This document shows positions 1-11,258 of a stretch of 64,000 nt of DNA, piece by piece. The DNA lies in the NCBI RefSeq assembly GCF_007859715.1, contig NZ_SJPG01000001.1, forward strand, positions 3,250,728 through 3,314,727. Reading direction: 5' to 3'. This stretch comes from Rubinisphaera italica. Lineage in GTDB: Bacteria > Planctomycetota > Planctomycetia > Planctomycetales > Planctomycetaceae. Position 1 is the first letter of the stretch; each line of letters starts with the position of its first letter. The position numbers were made by a program, and so were the translations under genes. Under the pieces are notes generated by a model. That model was not told where the DNA came from. It ran no database searches and saw only the letters and a list, made by a program, of their open reading frames with translations.

Positions 1-351
1 GCCATGAATACTGCCTTCGCGAACTTTCACGCCGGCTGCTGCCAGTTTGACGAGCCCTTTGAGAAATTTTCCCATCAGGCTGTCTGGTCCAGAGGATTTA
101 AGCAAACGATCCCATTCTTCATGGGCTTCCCAGTAATATCCGTAGTTAAACAAATCCAATCCCAGCAGATAATTTCGGTGTGTCGACCAGTTATCAATCG
201 ATAATGCTGGTGGTGAAACGCGTTTTCGTCCATGACTATGCCCCCGTGGGTCGCGAATGGGATGAGGCAATCCTGTAGCGGGAATAAACGCATAAGCCGG
301 TAATTCGATGGAGGGAATTAGGCGTTTGGCAGTAACAACAGCTTGTAGCAC
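1..351 (-). CDS. DUF309 domain protein, 3' part missing
   Basis: The frame reads off the left edge of the window, so only the first 117 codons are present. The visible protein has a proline-rich N-terminal part and then [18 protein letters not shown], the hallmark of the DUF309 family, in which an aromatic residue, a His-Glu pair and a Trp lie in a helix. It continues with [17 protein letters not shown], as expected for the second helix of that small all-helical domain. The start is GTG at 351-349, chosen because an AAGGAG box lies eight bases upstream; no ATG is better placed. The biochemical role of DUF309 is not established. The gene is not in the supplied frame list because it has no ATG start and is cut. 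Family call is fairly firm; function is unknown. Confidence 0.8.
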   Translation of the reverse strand, partial: MLQAVVTAKRLIPSIELPAYAFIPATGLPHPIRDPRGHSHGRKRVSPPALSIDNWSTHRNYLLGLDLFNYGYYWEAHEEWDRLLKSSGPDSLMGKFLKGLVKLAAAGVKVREGSIHG

Positions 352-1309
352 GATATGAACTCCTTGACGGATTTTATGAGGCGAGATTGAGGTTAGCCAA
401 AAGTCTATTGAAATGACCCGACCGGCCCAATATTTATTGTTTAGTAACAGCCTCTGGCAGAAACCTGAGAACTGTTACCATTTACAGTCATTGTGGACAC
501 GATTCGTAATCATTGTTTGGTCCGTACGATTAGCGATGCGAATTGTAACGCTGTTCCCACGAAAGCCTTTAATTTTTCGTCTGCTCTTCCAAAATTCACG
601 AAAGATGCATCGGAAAATACGAGTCGTGTAACCTGGGGGAGATGTTCGCGAAAATAGTCTGGTGTACTATCACGCCTTGCATTCGAAATCTCTTATCAGA
701 AGTGACAATCTTAGAGACAGCATAACAGTACTGAACAAGAGATCCCTGAGTAAAAGGCTGATAACTTAGCCATCATGCACCAGCGGTTCGGCATCGTGCC
801 CGGAACAAATTTTCACAGTCGCATCAATGTCGAAAACATCTCAGTAATATTATTCATACCGATTTCGCAGCAGTAATCAGAGACCTGTTTTGCAATCTGA
901 GTGAAAAATTCGTAAAAAAACTATCAATCCTGCCCGAATGTATACTTCCGTACACTTTTTAAGTGCATCTTGCACTGGAAATTTCACGTAGTGCATATGA
1001 TCTATTAATTATGACAACCAATCCCAATATCTGCTGATTTACCCGAAATCAAGCGTAATTTCATTGAGTCTCTAAGAAAAAACCCATAAAATAAATTTGA
1101 TCTTGAGTATGAATCGCAGATCAGAAGCCGTGGATGAATTCGTCAGAAGTGAAAATTTGGATAATTCTCTGTGAACTAATGCTTTTTGCGACGAACATTG
1201 GATTGCTTTTTGAGGTTTATTAGTAGGCGGATCTGGTTTCAGTCGATTCATCTCGCGATATTCCAATCTCCTCTCACAATAATTTTTTGAGAAACAGGAT
1301 TTTTCACCA
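352..1309. other. Intergenic gap, no convincing gene
   Basis: Short open frames here (for example 413-631 plus and 1072-1359 minus) lack a ribosome-binding site and show no recognisable protein pattern. No tRNA-like fold or repeat was seen. The only small structure noticed is a dyad AGTGCA-TCT-TGCACT at 962-976, lying about 350 bp before the gene that starts at 1310. It may be an operator or nothing. Confidence 0.5.
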
Positions 1310-2929
1310 ATGAGGGCACTCTCCTTAATATTTGGCCTTGCAGTCTTGCAAATTACCACGCTAAGCGTGTGTGCAGCTGAAACTTCGGATTATCGCTTGA
1401 AATACGATACTGCTGTTGTCGATCAAATCGATTTGCTGATTCGACAAAGTTGGGAAGACAATGAAGTTTCCCCATCAGAAGCTGCAGACGACATTGCATG
1501 GTTGCGTCGGGTCTACTTGGATACCGTTGGTCACATCCCTCCTCTGAGTGTGGTTGAGGAATTTATTAAAAATAAGGACTCCAATAAATACCAGCAAGCT
1601 GTTGATGAAATGCTCGATGGTGACAGTTACGTTAATAACTGGACCACGATCTGGACGAACCTGCTGATTGGTCGTCAAACTCCCGACCGCACCAGTCGAG
1701 ATGGCATGCAAAAATTCCTGCGGGAAGCTTTCGCCAAAAATCGTCCCTGGGATGATGTGGTCTACGATATTTTGACCGCTGAAGGTCACTTTGAGGAAAA
1801 TGGAGCCGTTAACTATCTGCTGAGTCAAATGACGATGCGGGATGAGGGTGTTCAGGCAACTGCCAAAACAACCCGTCTCTTTCTGGGCACGCAGGTGCAA
1901 TGTACTCAGTGTCACAATCACCCTTTCAACGACTGGAAGCAAAGTCAGTTCTGGGAATTCAACAGTTTCTTCCGGAATGCCCGGCGTGTCGATCATGACA
2001 AAATCGACCCCAATACAGGTCAGGAAGTCGATGACTATTCCGAGTTGACGACTAACGACTTCAGCGGACCTGTCTTTTTCGAAAAGCGAAGTGGCCTGAT
2101 GCAGGTCGCTTATCCCAAATATTTTGGAAACGACGTTGAGTTTGATAACGGTAAATCACGTCAGAAAATTCTGGCAGATGCAATCGTCGCTGATGGCGAT
2201 CATCAAATGGCTCGGGCGATGGTCAATCGCATGTGGGGTCACTTCTTTGGCTACGGCTTTACCCGTCCTGTCGACGACATGGGACCACATAATCCTGCTT
2301 CTCACCCGATTCTGCTCGAATATCTCACGGAAAGCTTTGTTGCTTCCGATTACGACATGAAAATGCTGGTTCGCTGGATCACTTCTTCAGAGGCTTACCG
2401 TCTAAGCAGTGAATTCAATACTAAGAATGAAATCGATAACCCGGCTGCAGGCGAAATGCCACTCTTCAGCCATATGTATATTAAGTCCATGGAAGCGGAA
2501 CAGTTGTTCGATTCACTCATGGTCGCCTCAAACGCTTCTGGAATGAACCGAGCCAATTATGCTCAGGCGATGCGTCAGCGTAACGAATGGCTTCAGCAGT
2601 TCGTGACCACATTCGGTACAGATGAAAATGATGAGTCCACCACGTTCAACGGCAGTATTCCTCAGGCTCTCATGATGATGAATGGAGAACTTGTTGATAC
2701 GGCAGTCAAATGTGATCCGGGCACACTGCTTCACCAGGTCGTCTCTGCTGAAGAAAAAGATTCCAAGAAAGTCCAACTGCTGTATCTGGCTGCTCTGGGA
2801 CGAAACCCCAGTGGTCGAGATTTAGCTGCGGTGAAGAAACTGATGCAAATCAGTGGCAACCCGATTAGCGCTTATCAGGATCTTTACTGGGCACTCTTGA
2901 ACAGCAACGAATTCATTTTTGTCCGCTAG
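1310..2929 (+). CDS. Exported DUF1549/DUF1553 protein (planctomycete cytochrome-like)
   Basis: The 539-aa protein has a cleavable signal peptide (about residues 1-23, ending in CAAE). A DUF1549 domain follows over roughly residues 35-235, and a DUF1553 domain over about 290-535. DUF1549 is marked by [14 protein letters not shown] near its start and by C198-TQ-C201-H202, a CxxCH motif in the context CHNHPF. CxxCH is the covalent haem c attachment signature, but haem binding by DUF1549 is not proven. DUF1553 is marked by [24 protein letters not shown]. The family typically sits beside a DUF1501 gene, as here (next gene 73 bp downstream on the same strand). ATG at 1310 is preceded by AGGA. No N-terminal PSCyt1 cytochrome domain is present. 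A close paralogue forms the C-terminal part of the anti-sigma fusion starting at 4968. Substrate or electron partner is unknown. Confidence 0.88.
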   Translation: MRALSLIFGLAVLQITTLSVCAAETSDYRLKYDTAVVDQIDLLIRQSWEDNEVSPSEAADDIAWLRRVYLDTVGHIPPLSVVEEFIKNKDSNKYQQAVDEMLDGDSYVNNWTTIWTNLLIGRQTPDRTSRDGMQKFLREAFAKNRPWDDVVYDILTAEGHFEENGAVNYLLSQMTMRDEGVQATAKTTRLFLGTQVQCTQCHNHPFNDWKQSQFWEFNSFFRNARRVDHDKIDPNTGQEVDDYSELTTNDFSGPVFFEKRSGLMQVAYPKYFGNDVEFDNGKSRQKILADAIVADGDHQMARAMVNRMWGHFFGYGFTRPVDDMGPHNPASHPILLEYLTESFVASDYDMKMLVRWITSSEAYRLSSEFNTKNEIDNPAAGEMPLFSHMYIKSMEAEQLFDSLMVASNASGMNRANYAQAMRQRNEWLQQFVTTFGTDENDESTTFNGSIPQALMMMNGELVDTAVKCDPGTLLHQVVSAEEKDSKKVQLLYLAALGRNPSGRDLAAVKKLMQISGNPISAYQDLYWALLNSNEFIFVR

Positions 2930-3002
2930 TTGTTTCACTGTTACTACAATTCACATCGAAAAAACTTAATCGAAATCACCGCTTACCTTTTGGAGAACTT
3001 CA

Positions 3003-4274
<1,272 letters not shown>

Positions 4275-4311
4275 TCCGCTCTTATTGGTCAATTTAAGAA
4301 TCGATTCAATC

Positions 4312-4340
4312 ATGGGAACCCATACAGGGTTCCCATTTTT
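4312..4340 (+). terminator. Intrinsic terminator after the DUF1549-DUF1501 pair
   Basis: A perfect 10-bp stem (ATGGGAACCC pairing with GGGTTCCCAT, loop ATACA) is followed directly by a run of T. It separates the structural pair from the sigma factor gene that starts about 45 bp later. Confidence 0.85.
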
Positions 4341-4385
4341 GAAGAGCCTCAGATTCATTACGAAAACTGAATTTGGAATTTTCGC

Positions 4386-4967
4386 GTGGGTAATATCCGG
4401 ACAACTCCTCCACACGAGGAAGCCTTTCCGCAGGGAGAGGAGACGCATGAATCAGGACCAGATGCCGGGTTTATCAAATCATTTGTTAAGGCTCAAAGGC
4501 GACTTTATCTGTATCTGCTGGCACAAACTGGAAACCCAAACTCAGCCGAGGAAATCCTCCAGAACGCCAATGTTGTCATTCTGGCAAAGTGGAACACCTT
4601 TAAACCGGGAACCAACTTTTTGGCGTGGGTTTATCGTATCGCTAGTTTAGAAGTGATGAAATTTCGTCAGAAATCCAGTCGAAATCGACTCATTTTTGAC
4701 GATGATTATTTAACGACGATCGCCCAAACTGTTGAAGAAATCAGTGATGGAGCCGATGAACGTCAGGCGGCTCTGGCAGTTTGTATTCGAAAATTAAAAC
4801 CACGGGATCGAGAATTAATTAGACTTCGGTATCAACAAGGTCGAGATGGGCAGACACTTTCTGATCAACTCAACCGTCCGCTGAACTCAGTTTACCAGTC
4901 TCTAGGACGTGTCCGCCGCACATTACTCAATTGTATCGAGAAGCAGCTCTCCGCTGCGATCAAATAA
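4386..4967 (+). CDS. ECF-type RNA polymerase sigma factor
   Basis: The 193-aa protein has the two-domain layout of an ECF sigma factor. Region 2 covers about residues 28-95, with [20 protein letters not shown] and [19 protein letters not shown]. Region 4 covers about 125-185, with [16 protein letters not shown] and a helix-turn-helix ending [19 protein letters not shown]. The pattern fits the Rhodopirellula/Verrucomicrobium sigma subfamily. The start is taken as GTG 4386 because the frame has no Met before region 2; a different non-ATG start is possible. Its TAA stop at 4965-4967 is followed without a gap by the ATG of the anti-sigma fusion, so the two are almost certainly co-translated. The gene lies immediately downstream of a DUF1549-DUF1501 operon, which is an attractive but unproven target. 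Confidence 0.9.
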   Translation: MGNIRTTPPHEEAFPQGEETHESGPDAGFIKSFVKAQRRLYLYLLAQTGNPNSAEEILQNANVVILAKWNTFKPGTNFLAWVYRIASLEVMKFRQKSSRNRLIFDDDYLTTIAQTVEEISDGADERQAALAVCIRKLKPRDRELIRLRYQQGRDGQTLSDQLNRPLNSVYQSLGRVRRTLLNCIEKQLSAAIK

Positions 4968-7178
4968 ATGAACGATCTGCATAATCATCACCGAAGACTT
5001 TGCGAACTGGCCGATTGCGTATGCGACGGCCGGCTCGATGAAGCCACCGCTGCAGAATTGCAACAGTTAATCAAAAACGATGATGCCGCAGCCGAGATTT
5101 TTGCTCAGTATCTTGAATTGCATTCCAATCTGTTTTGGGATTTGGGGATCCTTCCTTCAACTCCTTTAACGACACAAAATACAAACTCGCATGAGGATTC
5201 CACTGCTCCCCTGAAGGAGTTGATGGACGATCTGCTTACAGAAGCAGCTTTGAATCAGGATGTGACTCCTCGTCGAACTCACGAGAAACAAACCCGGCGA
5301 ACATTGTTTCAGTCAACGAAAATGCTGACTGTATGCTTAGCCATCTTTCTGACTCTCGGCACAGGTCTACTCTGGTGGAATAATAGTTCCCCTGCTCCGG
5401 GCTCCAACATTGTTGAGAACAATTCCGCGGTTGATTCGCTAGCCGATGCCCCCCAGGTTGTCTCTCCGCTCAATCCAGCAAATTCCGAAGAGACTCCTGC
5501 ACTTGTGGAGAATGAACTCCCGCCCGAGTTACCGAAAATTGACTGGGATCATCCACCATTAAAGTCGCAACCAATTACGGTCAACGTCGTTGAAGGAAGT
5601 CCAACGCAAGCACCTGTGGAAGTACTTGGAGTGGCTTATTCGAATGACCAGGATGTGATCAACTCGATCAACGAACGTATTAGTTTGGGCTGGAAGGACT
5701 GGCAGGTTCAACCTTCTGCTAAGGCCGATGATTACGAGTGGGTCCGTCGTGTCTATCTCGATTTAGCGGGACGAATCCCGACAGAAACCGAGCTCAATGC
5801 CTATTTGAATAATTCTTCGGAACAGCGGGATCAGGAATTAGTCGATCAACTGATCGATTCCCCTGCTTTTGCGCTGCAATGGTCGACGACATGGTCCAGG
5901 CTGCTGGTCGGACGTGCTCCAAATGAAAGGGTAGACCGTCTCGCACTGCAAAAATATTTGCATGGTGTAGCTGAGTCGAATCGCTCCTGGAGCAATGTTG
6001 TTGAAGAAATGATTGCGGCTAAGGGAAATCCACATCAAAATGGAGCCGCAAATTTCCTGGTCGCACATTTGAACAATCAAGCCGTCCCGGCCACTGCCTT
6101 TGTCGCCAAAACATTGATGGGTTATCAGATCCAATGTGCTCAATGCCATCATCATCCGTTTTATGCTCTGTCTCAAAAAGAGTTCTGGGAGTTGAACAGT
6201 TTCTTTAAGCAAGCTGTTGTCACTCAAGTGGACCAGCCCCAGGAAGCTGCTCCCAGCTATCTCCTGCAAGATCGTCCAACCGCTGGCCCCACATATTATG
6301 AAACACGTTTTGGAGTCATGCACGCTGCTTTTCCAAAATACAACGGTCAGGAAGTGATCGATGATGAAAAGACCTCGCGTCGCGAGCAATTGGCTGATCT
6401 CCTTACAGCTGGAGAGGATCCGCTCATTGCCCAGGCTTTTGTCAATCGGACCTGGTCGATGCTGTTTGGATACGGATTCACGCAACCGGTTGATGATCTG
6501 GGTCCTCATAACCCAGCGACGCATCCCGAGCTATTTTCGACTTTGAGTCGTTCATTTGTTGCCTGTGATTATGACATCAAACGCCTCTATCGCTGGATCT
6601 GTTTGTCAGAACCGTATCGACTTTCCAGCCAGATGATTGCAGAAAACCGCGAGGATAATCCATCTCAAGGAACTCCCCCTGCTTTCTCACGGATGTACTT
6701 CAAATCACTTTCTCCGGAACAGCTTTATGATTCCCTCCAGGCAGTAGCCGGGGAGTTAGACGAGCGAAATCAACAATGGCCACAGCATGTGACTGAGCGT
6801 GATCAGTGGGTTTCGCAGTTTGTCAGTTCTTATGAAAATGACGAGAACGATGAAGAAGACCACTTCGATGGCACGATTTCTCAGGCACTGGTACTAATGA
6901 ATGGAGACTTGGTCGATCAAACCATCCATACTGAGAAAAATATCTTGCTTAAAAATTTAGTGAGCAAATCGATTTCCGATCAGAAGAAATTCGAACGCAT
7001 TTGCCTGACTGTTCTTTCCCGCAAACCGCGCCCTCAGGAAGTGGCTTTATTCCGTCAGATTCAAGCATCTTTGAGGGATGTCAAATCTCCGGTCGTCCGC
7101 CAGGAATTGCTCGCCAGTCGACTTTCCGACCTGCTCTGGGCCTACCTGAACTCCAGTGAATTCATCGTCAATCACTGA
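4968..7178 (+). CDS. Membrane anti-sigma-like protein fused to DUF1549/DUF1553
   Basis: The 736-aa protein starts at the base after the sigma factor stop codon. The N-terminal 55 residues resemble the cytoplasmic part of planctomycete anti-sigma/FecR-type regulators: LxELxxxxxDGRLDEATAAELQQLI, then EIFAQYLELHSNLFWD. Cysteines at 12, 17 and 19 with His8 do not match the canonical HxxxCxxC zinc anti-sigma motif. One membrane helix spans about 119-137. A Pro-rich linker follows, then DUF1549 (about 225-425, CxxCH at C390, C393, H394) and DUF1553 (about 480-735). The exported half is closely similar to the protein encoded at 1310-2929, including FGYGFTQPVDDLGPHNP and the ENDEN-to-LMNGDLVDQ stretch. 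FecR or LamG domains, more usual at this position in planctomycetes, are absent. Anti-sigma function is inferred from domain pattern and gene position. Confidence 0.82.
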   Translation: MNDLHNHHRRLCELADCVCDGRLDEATAAELQQLIKNDDAAAEIFAQYLELHSNLFWDLGILPSTPLTTQNTNSHEDSTAPLKELMDDLLTEAALNQDVTPRRTHEKQTRRTLFQSTKMLTVCLAIFLTLGTGLLWWNNSSPAPGSNIVENNSAVDSLADAPQVVSPLNPANSEETPALVENELPPELPKIDWDHPPLKSQPITVNVVEGSPTQAPVEVLGVAYSNDQDVINSINERISLGWKDWQVQPSAKADDYEWVRRVYLDLAGRIPTETELNAYLNNSSEQRDQELVDQLIDSPAFALQWSTTWSRLLVGRAPNERVDRLALQKYLHGVAESNRSWSNVVEEMIAAKGNPHQNGAANFLVAHLNNQAVPATAFVAKTLMGYQIQCAQCHHHPFYALSQKEFWELNSFFKQAVVTQVDQPQEAAPSYLLQDRPTAGPTYYETRFGVMHAAFPKYNGQEVIDDEKTSRREQLADLLTAGEDPLIAQAFVNRTWSMLFGYGFTQPVDDLGPHNPATHPELFSTLSRSFVACDYDIKRLYRWICLSEPYRLSSQMIAENREDNPSQGTPPAFSRMYFKSLSPEQLYDSLQAVAGELDERNQQWPQHVTERDQWVSQFVSSYENDENDEEDHFDGTISQALVLMNGDLVDQTIHTEKNILLKNLVSKSISDQKKFERICLTVLSRKPRPQEVALFRQIQASLRDVKSPVVRQELLASRLSDLLWAYLNSSEFIVNH

Positions 7179-7361
7179 TCGTTCGCCCCAGTAGACGAAT
7201 GAATTCATTTTGCAGAGCCGCTTTTTTCCGACCTACGAGCAACCTGCTTGGTTACTCAGGCATCAACCATGACCATTCTTCGGATGTTATGTCGCTCTCA
7301 ACGCTGGCTGGCATAGCCTTTGCGTATTGTTCCCTAAGATTACTTAATAAAGGAGAACGAC

Positions 7362-7523
7362 ATGAGCACTGAACAAATGCCCCAAAGGGATCAAAATTTT
7401 GGACGTCAGCCTGAATCAAATTCCAATGAAGGTGAGAATTCGCTTGCTTTTCTTATCACCTACTCGACTTATTTTGTCATCGCTGCAGTCGTTATCACTC
7501 TGATTGTAATAATGACCAGATAG
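7362..7523 (+). CDS. Small single-pass membrane protein (53 aa)
   Basis: A short frame starts at ATG 7362 behind an excellent AAAGGAG box at 7349-7355 and ends with TAG at 7521-7523. The predicted 53-aa product has a polar Gln/Asn/Glu-rich N-terminal half (MSTEQMPQRDQNFGRQPESN). The C-terminal part is hydrophobic (FLITYSTYFVIAAVVITLIV) and the protein ends in MTR, which looks like one membrane helix with a tail of one charge. It stands alone between the anti-sigma fusion (183 bp upstream) and the convergent mlaD gene. No family was recognised. Support rests on the ribosome-binding site and the helix, not on homology. Confidence 0.6.
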   Translation: MSTEQMPQRDQNFGRQPESNSNEGENSLAFLITYSTYFVIAAVVITLIVIMTR

Positions 7524-7612
7524 AACAACCCAAGGTATTTGCACAGCATTAAATTTGCATAAATCAGCATATGATTTCTGCGATGTGAGAATCGTTTCCT
7601 GAGCAGAAATAT

Positions 7613-8797
7613 TCAGGGAATGAATCGATTTGTCCCGTTGGAAGAGCCTCGAAGATTTGTCGGAGCCGTTGAAGATGCGGGCTGAATTGTGGCTTCCTTC
7701 ACTCCTGAAGACCCCTTCAAATATCCGCTTACGCCAAGGACTTCAGGGTGCCGGGCGATCTTATCGCTAAAGATTTGCATATCCCGCATAATGGGTTCGA
7801 GGTTACGAAGCAATGCCGCCAGAGAAGCTGAGGATGTCTGCATATTTTGATAAAGCTGAGGATCCTTTGCCATTCGCTGAATTGAGCCATCCCCTTCATT
7901 GAGTTGCTTACTGAAGGATGAAAGCTGCACCAATGTCTGATTGAGCGAGGCTAGACTCGTCGTCACACCACTGACTAATTGGTCGGAATTGGCGGCAATC
8001 GGATTTGTGACCGTCTCCAAATTATCCATTGTATTTCCCAACGAAGTGACTGCTTTGTTTGTCGTGGCGATCGTCTGCTGGGTTTGCTGAATGAGAATAT
8101 CTGTCTGTTGCATCAAATGCGGCAAGGCAACCATCGCCTGCTTAACCGATTGCTGAAGTTGGGGATCGGCAATAAATTTATTCGCTTCATCAAGTGTAAC
8201 CGACGCCTTCTGCATGGCGAGTGTCAATTGTCGCAACGAGACGGCAGCATGTTCGACCATTTCATCAATCGATCCCTGATTGGTTTCGATCAGGGAATTG
8301 ACATTCCGTGCCACCTGCTGCCATTCTTCACTGGTCGCCGCAAACGACTTCATCGTTTCATTCATTCGACTTTCGAGCTGTTGGACCGCTGCCAGAGGAT
8401 CCTGTTGCGTAATCCCTCGGAAGAGAAATCCAGTGGAGACGATCTGGTTACTTGTGCCGATGGAAAATTCGATGTGGGCATCTCCCAGAAGCGAGGAAAT
8501 GATTTGCGGTTTCGAATCCTCAGCGAGCTTAAAACGCTCACGAATTTCGACGACGACCACCACTTTACGAGTCTTTTGATTGATAGAAACTTCTCGAACG
8601 CTTCCAATCGGAATACCGGACTGTTTAACGGGAGTGCCTGGGTTAACACCTGAAAGTTCATCAAATTGAATCCCCACGACATACCGCGGCTCGGTGTAGC
8701 GGTCCAGCTTACCGAACTGAATCGTCAACACGACACCGGTAAGCACGGCTGCGATAACGAATAATCCGACACGAAATTGGAGCTGACGTTCCGACAT
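7613..8797 (-). CDS. mlaD: MlaD/MCE-domain substrate-binding protein
   Basis: The 394-aa protein begins with a short cytoplasmic segment and one membrane helix (about residues 10-28). An MCE domain follows (about 35-115, with [27 protein letters not shown]). The rest is a long, largely helical periplasmic region rich in Gln, Ser and Thr with coiled-coil character (for example [21 protein letters not shown]). MCE proteins form hexameric rings that carry lipids between inner and outer membranes with an MlaFE-type ABC transporter. The permease and ATPase genes lie immediately upstream on the same strand. It is longer than E. coli MlaD (about 180 aa) because of the helical extension, as in many MCE proteins outside the Enterobacteria. 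A conventional ATG start is used. Lipid substrate is unknown. Confidence 0.88.
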   Translation of the reverse strand: MSERQLQFRVGLFVIAAVLTGVVLTIQFGKLDRYTEPRYVVGIQFDELSGVNPGTPVKQSGIPIGSVREVSINQKTRKVVVVVEIRERFKLAEDSKPQIISSLLGDAHIEFSIGTSNQIVSTGFLFRGITQQDPLAAVQQLESRMNETMKSFAATSEEWQQVARNVNSLIETNQGSIDEMVEHAAVSLRQLTLAMQKASVTLDEANKFIADPQLQQSVKQAMVALPHLMQQTDILIQQTQQTIATTNKAVTSLGNTMDNLETVTNPIAANSDQLVSGVTTSLASLNQTLVQLSSFSKQLNEGDGSIQRMAKDPQLYQNMQTSSASLAALLRNLEPIMRDMQIFSDKIARHPEVLGVSGYLKGSSGVKEATIQPASSTAPTNLRGSSNGTNRFIP

Positions 8798-8854
8798 GGT
8801 AAAAACTATACGGTTGGAATAACAAAATTCGAGCTGCTTGAAACGGCGGTATTG

Positions 8855-9661
8855 TTACGCGGCACTCAATTCGTGTAAACGTTGACTTGCATCCCCATGC
8901 ACAAAGGAATAGACGCGAACATCGTCCGCGTGAAAAGCATCATCAGCCGTTCCCGAAAAAATGACCTGATTTTCTCCCGCTGGCAGTCGTGAAAGGGGAT
9001 ATAACATCAAAATGCGGTCCGCCACTTTCTGAACGGTGTGCATATCATGTGTCACGACGATACTGGTTACGGGACGTTGCTCACGAACAGAGAGAATCAA
9101 TTCATTGATCACATCGCTCATCACAGGATCGAGTCCGGTGGTCGGTTCATCGTAAATAATGATATCCGGCGATATCGCCAAAGCTCTCGCCAGTCCAACA
9201 CGCTTTCTCATTCCGCCCGATAACTCAGCTGGCATTTTCGAACCGACCTCGCTATTCAAGCCGACATCAACCAGCCGGCTGTAAACAATATCTTGGATTT
9301 CCTCGTTTTTTTTACGTGTATTTTGCCTTAATCCAAACGCAATGTTTTCGAACACATTTAAACTGTCGAACAAAGCCGCCGATTGAAACAGGTATCCGAT
9401 ACGCAAACGTTGCTTGAGTTTTTCAGCTGGTTTTAACCTCTTGACATCGACACCCCGCCACATGACATCTCCAGCGGTTGGCTCCAACATGCCCGCCAGC
9501 AATTTTGTGGTGACACTCTTCCCACAACCACTCTCACCAATTAAGACCAGCGTTTCTCCTGGCTGTACCTGCAGACTGATATCACTGAGAACCCCTTGTC
9601 CCCCGAATGAACGGGAGACGTGATTCAATTCCAGAAGTGGAGTTTGGTGGTCTGAATTCAT
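8855..9661 (-). CDS. mlaF: MlaF-type ABC transporter ATPase
   Basis: The 268-aa ATPase has a Walker A at about 42-49 (GESGCGKS), the ABC signature [15 protein letters not shown], Walker B and D-loop [13 protein letters not shown], and the switch His in VVTHDMHT. The signature variant SGGMRKRV is characteristic of the MlaF/Ttg2A group that energises MCE lipid transporters. It lies between the permease gene (mlaE-like, upstream) and the MCE-domain gene (57 bp downstream), all on the minus strand. No strong ribosome-binding site precedes ATG 9661. A REP-like palindrome (9682-9749) occupies the space between this gene and mlaE, which could affect mRNA stability or relative expression. Confidence 0.92.
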   Translation of the reverse strand: MNSDHQTPLLELNHVSRSFGGQGVLSDISLQVQPGETLVLIGESGCGKSVTTKLLAGMLEPTAGDVMWRGVDVKRLKPAEKLKQRLRIGYLFQSAALFDSLNVFENIAFGLRQNTRKKNEEIQDIVYSRLVDVGLNSEVGSKMPAELSGGMRKRVGLARALAISPDIIIYDEPTTGLDPVMSDVINELILSVREQRPVTSIVVTHDMHTVQKVADRILMLYPLSRLPAGENQVIFSGTADDAFHADDVRVYSFVHGDASQRLHELSAA

Positions 9662-9681
9662 AGTTCGATGGATGAAATTCC

Positions 9682-9749
9682 GTAGGTCAGGCTGTGCCTG
9701 ACAGGATTAATTATTAACGTCTGAATTCGCCAGGCATTGCCCGACCTAC
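9682..9749. repeat. REP-like inverted repeat, copy 1
   Basis: Two hairpin arms face each other: GTAGGTCAGGC-TGT-GCCTGAC on the left, and GCCAGGCATTGCCCGACCTAC on the right. The whole unit is bounded by GTAGGTC and GACCTAC. The same design recurs at 20591-20664 and 23504-23577, with a half copy at 42009-42029. It lies between mlaE and mlaF. Confidence 0.8.
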
Positions 9750-9824
9750 ACTTCTTTTTGCTGGGTTGCGTTTCGCCAAACCAACCTGTGAATGAAACCT
9801 TTATCCACTCTACTTTCCGCCTTC

Positions 9825-10643
9825 CTATGCCGGATCCAGCCAGATATAAACCTGCGACAGGACAACGCCTGCCAGGAAATCGAGGAAGAGGATCAGGACA
9901 AAGGAGAAAACAAATGTCTGAGTCGCAGCTGTTCCGACTCCCTGAGCACCGGCTTTGGCATGAAATCCGCGGTGACAGGAAACCAGTGCGATCGCCGCTC
10001 CGAATGAAATACTTTTCAGAATCCCCGAATAGACATCTAATAGGGAAATGTAGGCGTAGGTGTGATACCAGTAGTAGTAACTGTTGATGCCGAGAACAGT
10101 TGTGGAGAAAATCCAGCCACACAACATGCCAACGGTATCGGCGATGATCGTCAGCATCGGAATCAATAGAACGCAACCCAGAAAACGAGGCACAACCAGG
10201 TACTGAATCGGATCTGCGCCCAATGCTTCCAGGGCATCGATCTGTTCGGTGACACGCATTGTGCCGAGTTCGGCAGCAATTGCGCTTCCGACACGACCAG
10301 CCAGCATTGTGGCTGCCAGTACGGGACCGAGTTCCTTGACGAGAGTCATATTAACGACTGAACCCAAACGGGATTCCATGTGCATCACACGAAGCTGATC
10401 GTAAGATTGTACAGCCAGGACCATGCCGATAAATCCACCGGTCACCATGACGACTGGCAGGCTCAAGACACCAATCTGATAGAGATTCGCCCAGAGGACG
10501 TTGCCTTTCGGCCAGCGAGAAAACGTCCAACGAAGTGTCAATAAGGCAAACAGCGCAAAATCCCCAATGACTGACACGGGGGCAATAACCAATTCCCCCA
10601 GCCAGACCACAGGATTCCAACGCTCTTGCTGAACTATCGACAT
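9825..10643 (-). CDS. mlaE: MlaE-type lipid transporter permease
   Basis: The 272-aa integral membrane protein has five or six hydrophobic segments and the MlaE family core [21 protein letters not shown], then [20 protein letters not shown]. That loop contacts the ATPase in characterised MlaFE complexes. It is the first gene of the minus-strand mlaE-mlaF-mlaD set. It lacks a neighbouring STAS-domain gene (mlaB), which many non-proteobacterial MCE systems also lack. ATG 10643 is used; no other Met lies upstream of the conserved region. The predicted role is moving lipid across or out of the inner membrane together with MlaF and the MCE protein; direction and substrate cannot be read from the sequence. 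Confidence 0.92.
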   Translation of the reverse strand: MSIVQQERWNPVVWLGELVIAPVSVIGDFALFALLTLRWTFSRWPKGNVLWANLYQIGVLSLPVVMVTGGFIGMVLAVQSYDQLRVMHMESRLGSVVNMTLVKELGPVLAATMLAGRVGSAIAAELGTMRVTEQIDALEALGADPIQYLVVPRFLGCVLLIPMLTIIADTVGMLCGWIFSTTVLGINSYYYWYHTYAYISLLDVYSGILKSISFGAAIALVSCHRGFHAKAGAQGVGTAATQTFVFSFVLILFLDFLAGVVLSQVYIWLDPA

Positions 10644-10934
10644 CTGTCTCGGACTCTTTTTCTCTTGCGATCTATTTCATCTGCGTTGAGAACCAGTACC
10701 CACAAGTGGACAAACATGTGAACAACACAGTCGGTTCACTTCATAGAGGCGAAGCTTATCGATTTGAGCAATACAGAGCGAGAGGAATTTCCCGACTGCT
10801 CCTGATGAGATGTCGTTCCGGTTTGACCTCTGTAATTGAGTTAGCTACACTTTTCTGCATAGTGAAATCACGACTATTCTTGAATAGTTGTCTCTTTATA
10901 ATTCAAGTCGATCTCAGAAAGTTTTTAGACTACC

Positions 10935-11105
10935 ATGCCTCGTATTGAACGTGATCGGGAAATGGCGCGTAAGCGAACCCGCAAAGTGAAAATCGCTAAG
11001 TTCCGTGCCAAGTATCAAGCTGCCAAGAATGATACTGAAAAGCAGGAAATCTTGGAAAAAGCCCGAAAAATCAGCCCGTTTATCGAGTTCGAAACTGCTG
11101 AATAA
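10935..11105 (+). CDS. Short basic protein, possibly DUF6800 family (56 aa)
   Basis: ATG 10935 to TAA 11103-11105 encodes 56 residues: [19 protein letters not shown], then a Lys/Glu-rich helical stretch, ending [12 protein letters not shown]. The charge pattern (very basic first half, helical alternation of K/R and E/Q) suggests a nucleic-acid- or ribosome-associated protein. The length and the [14 protein letters not shown] start resemble a small family conserved in planctomycetes that I believe is DUF6800; I could not check this. There is no strong Shine-Dalgarno sequence. A well-formed terminator follows 31 bp after the stop, which supports a real monocistronic gene. Confidence 0.75.
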   Translation: MPRIERDREMARKRTRKVKIAKFRAKYQAAKNDTEKQEILEKARKISPFIEFETAE

Positions 11106-11135
11106 AGCTCAATCGAGCATGCTGAATATTTGAAT

Positions 11136-11172
11136 CGATCCTCATGCCGCAAAATGGGGATCGTTTTCTTTT
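11136..11172 (+). terminator. Intrinsic terminator after the 56-aa gene
   Basis: A 10-bp stem (CGATCCTCAT with ATGGGGATCG, one G-T pair) closes an 8-base loop and is followed by TTTTCTTTT. It lies between the 56-aa gene and the convergent gene ending at 11259. Confidence 0.8.
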
Positions 11173-11258
11173 ATGCACACCCACGGATTTCTTATTACGA
11201 ACTACCTATTCGTGCAATTGCTCCGCCAATCGTTACTTTTAAGAGTAGGCCTCTGCCT

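Noticed and set aside
413..631. 72-codon frame in the left gap
   Set aside because: No ribosome-binding site, no family pattern, and no partner gene.
10706..10948. 80-codon frame upstream of the 56-aa gene
   Set aside because: It overlaps the start of the better supported 56-aa gene and has no plausible ribosome-binding site or protein pattern.
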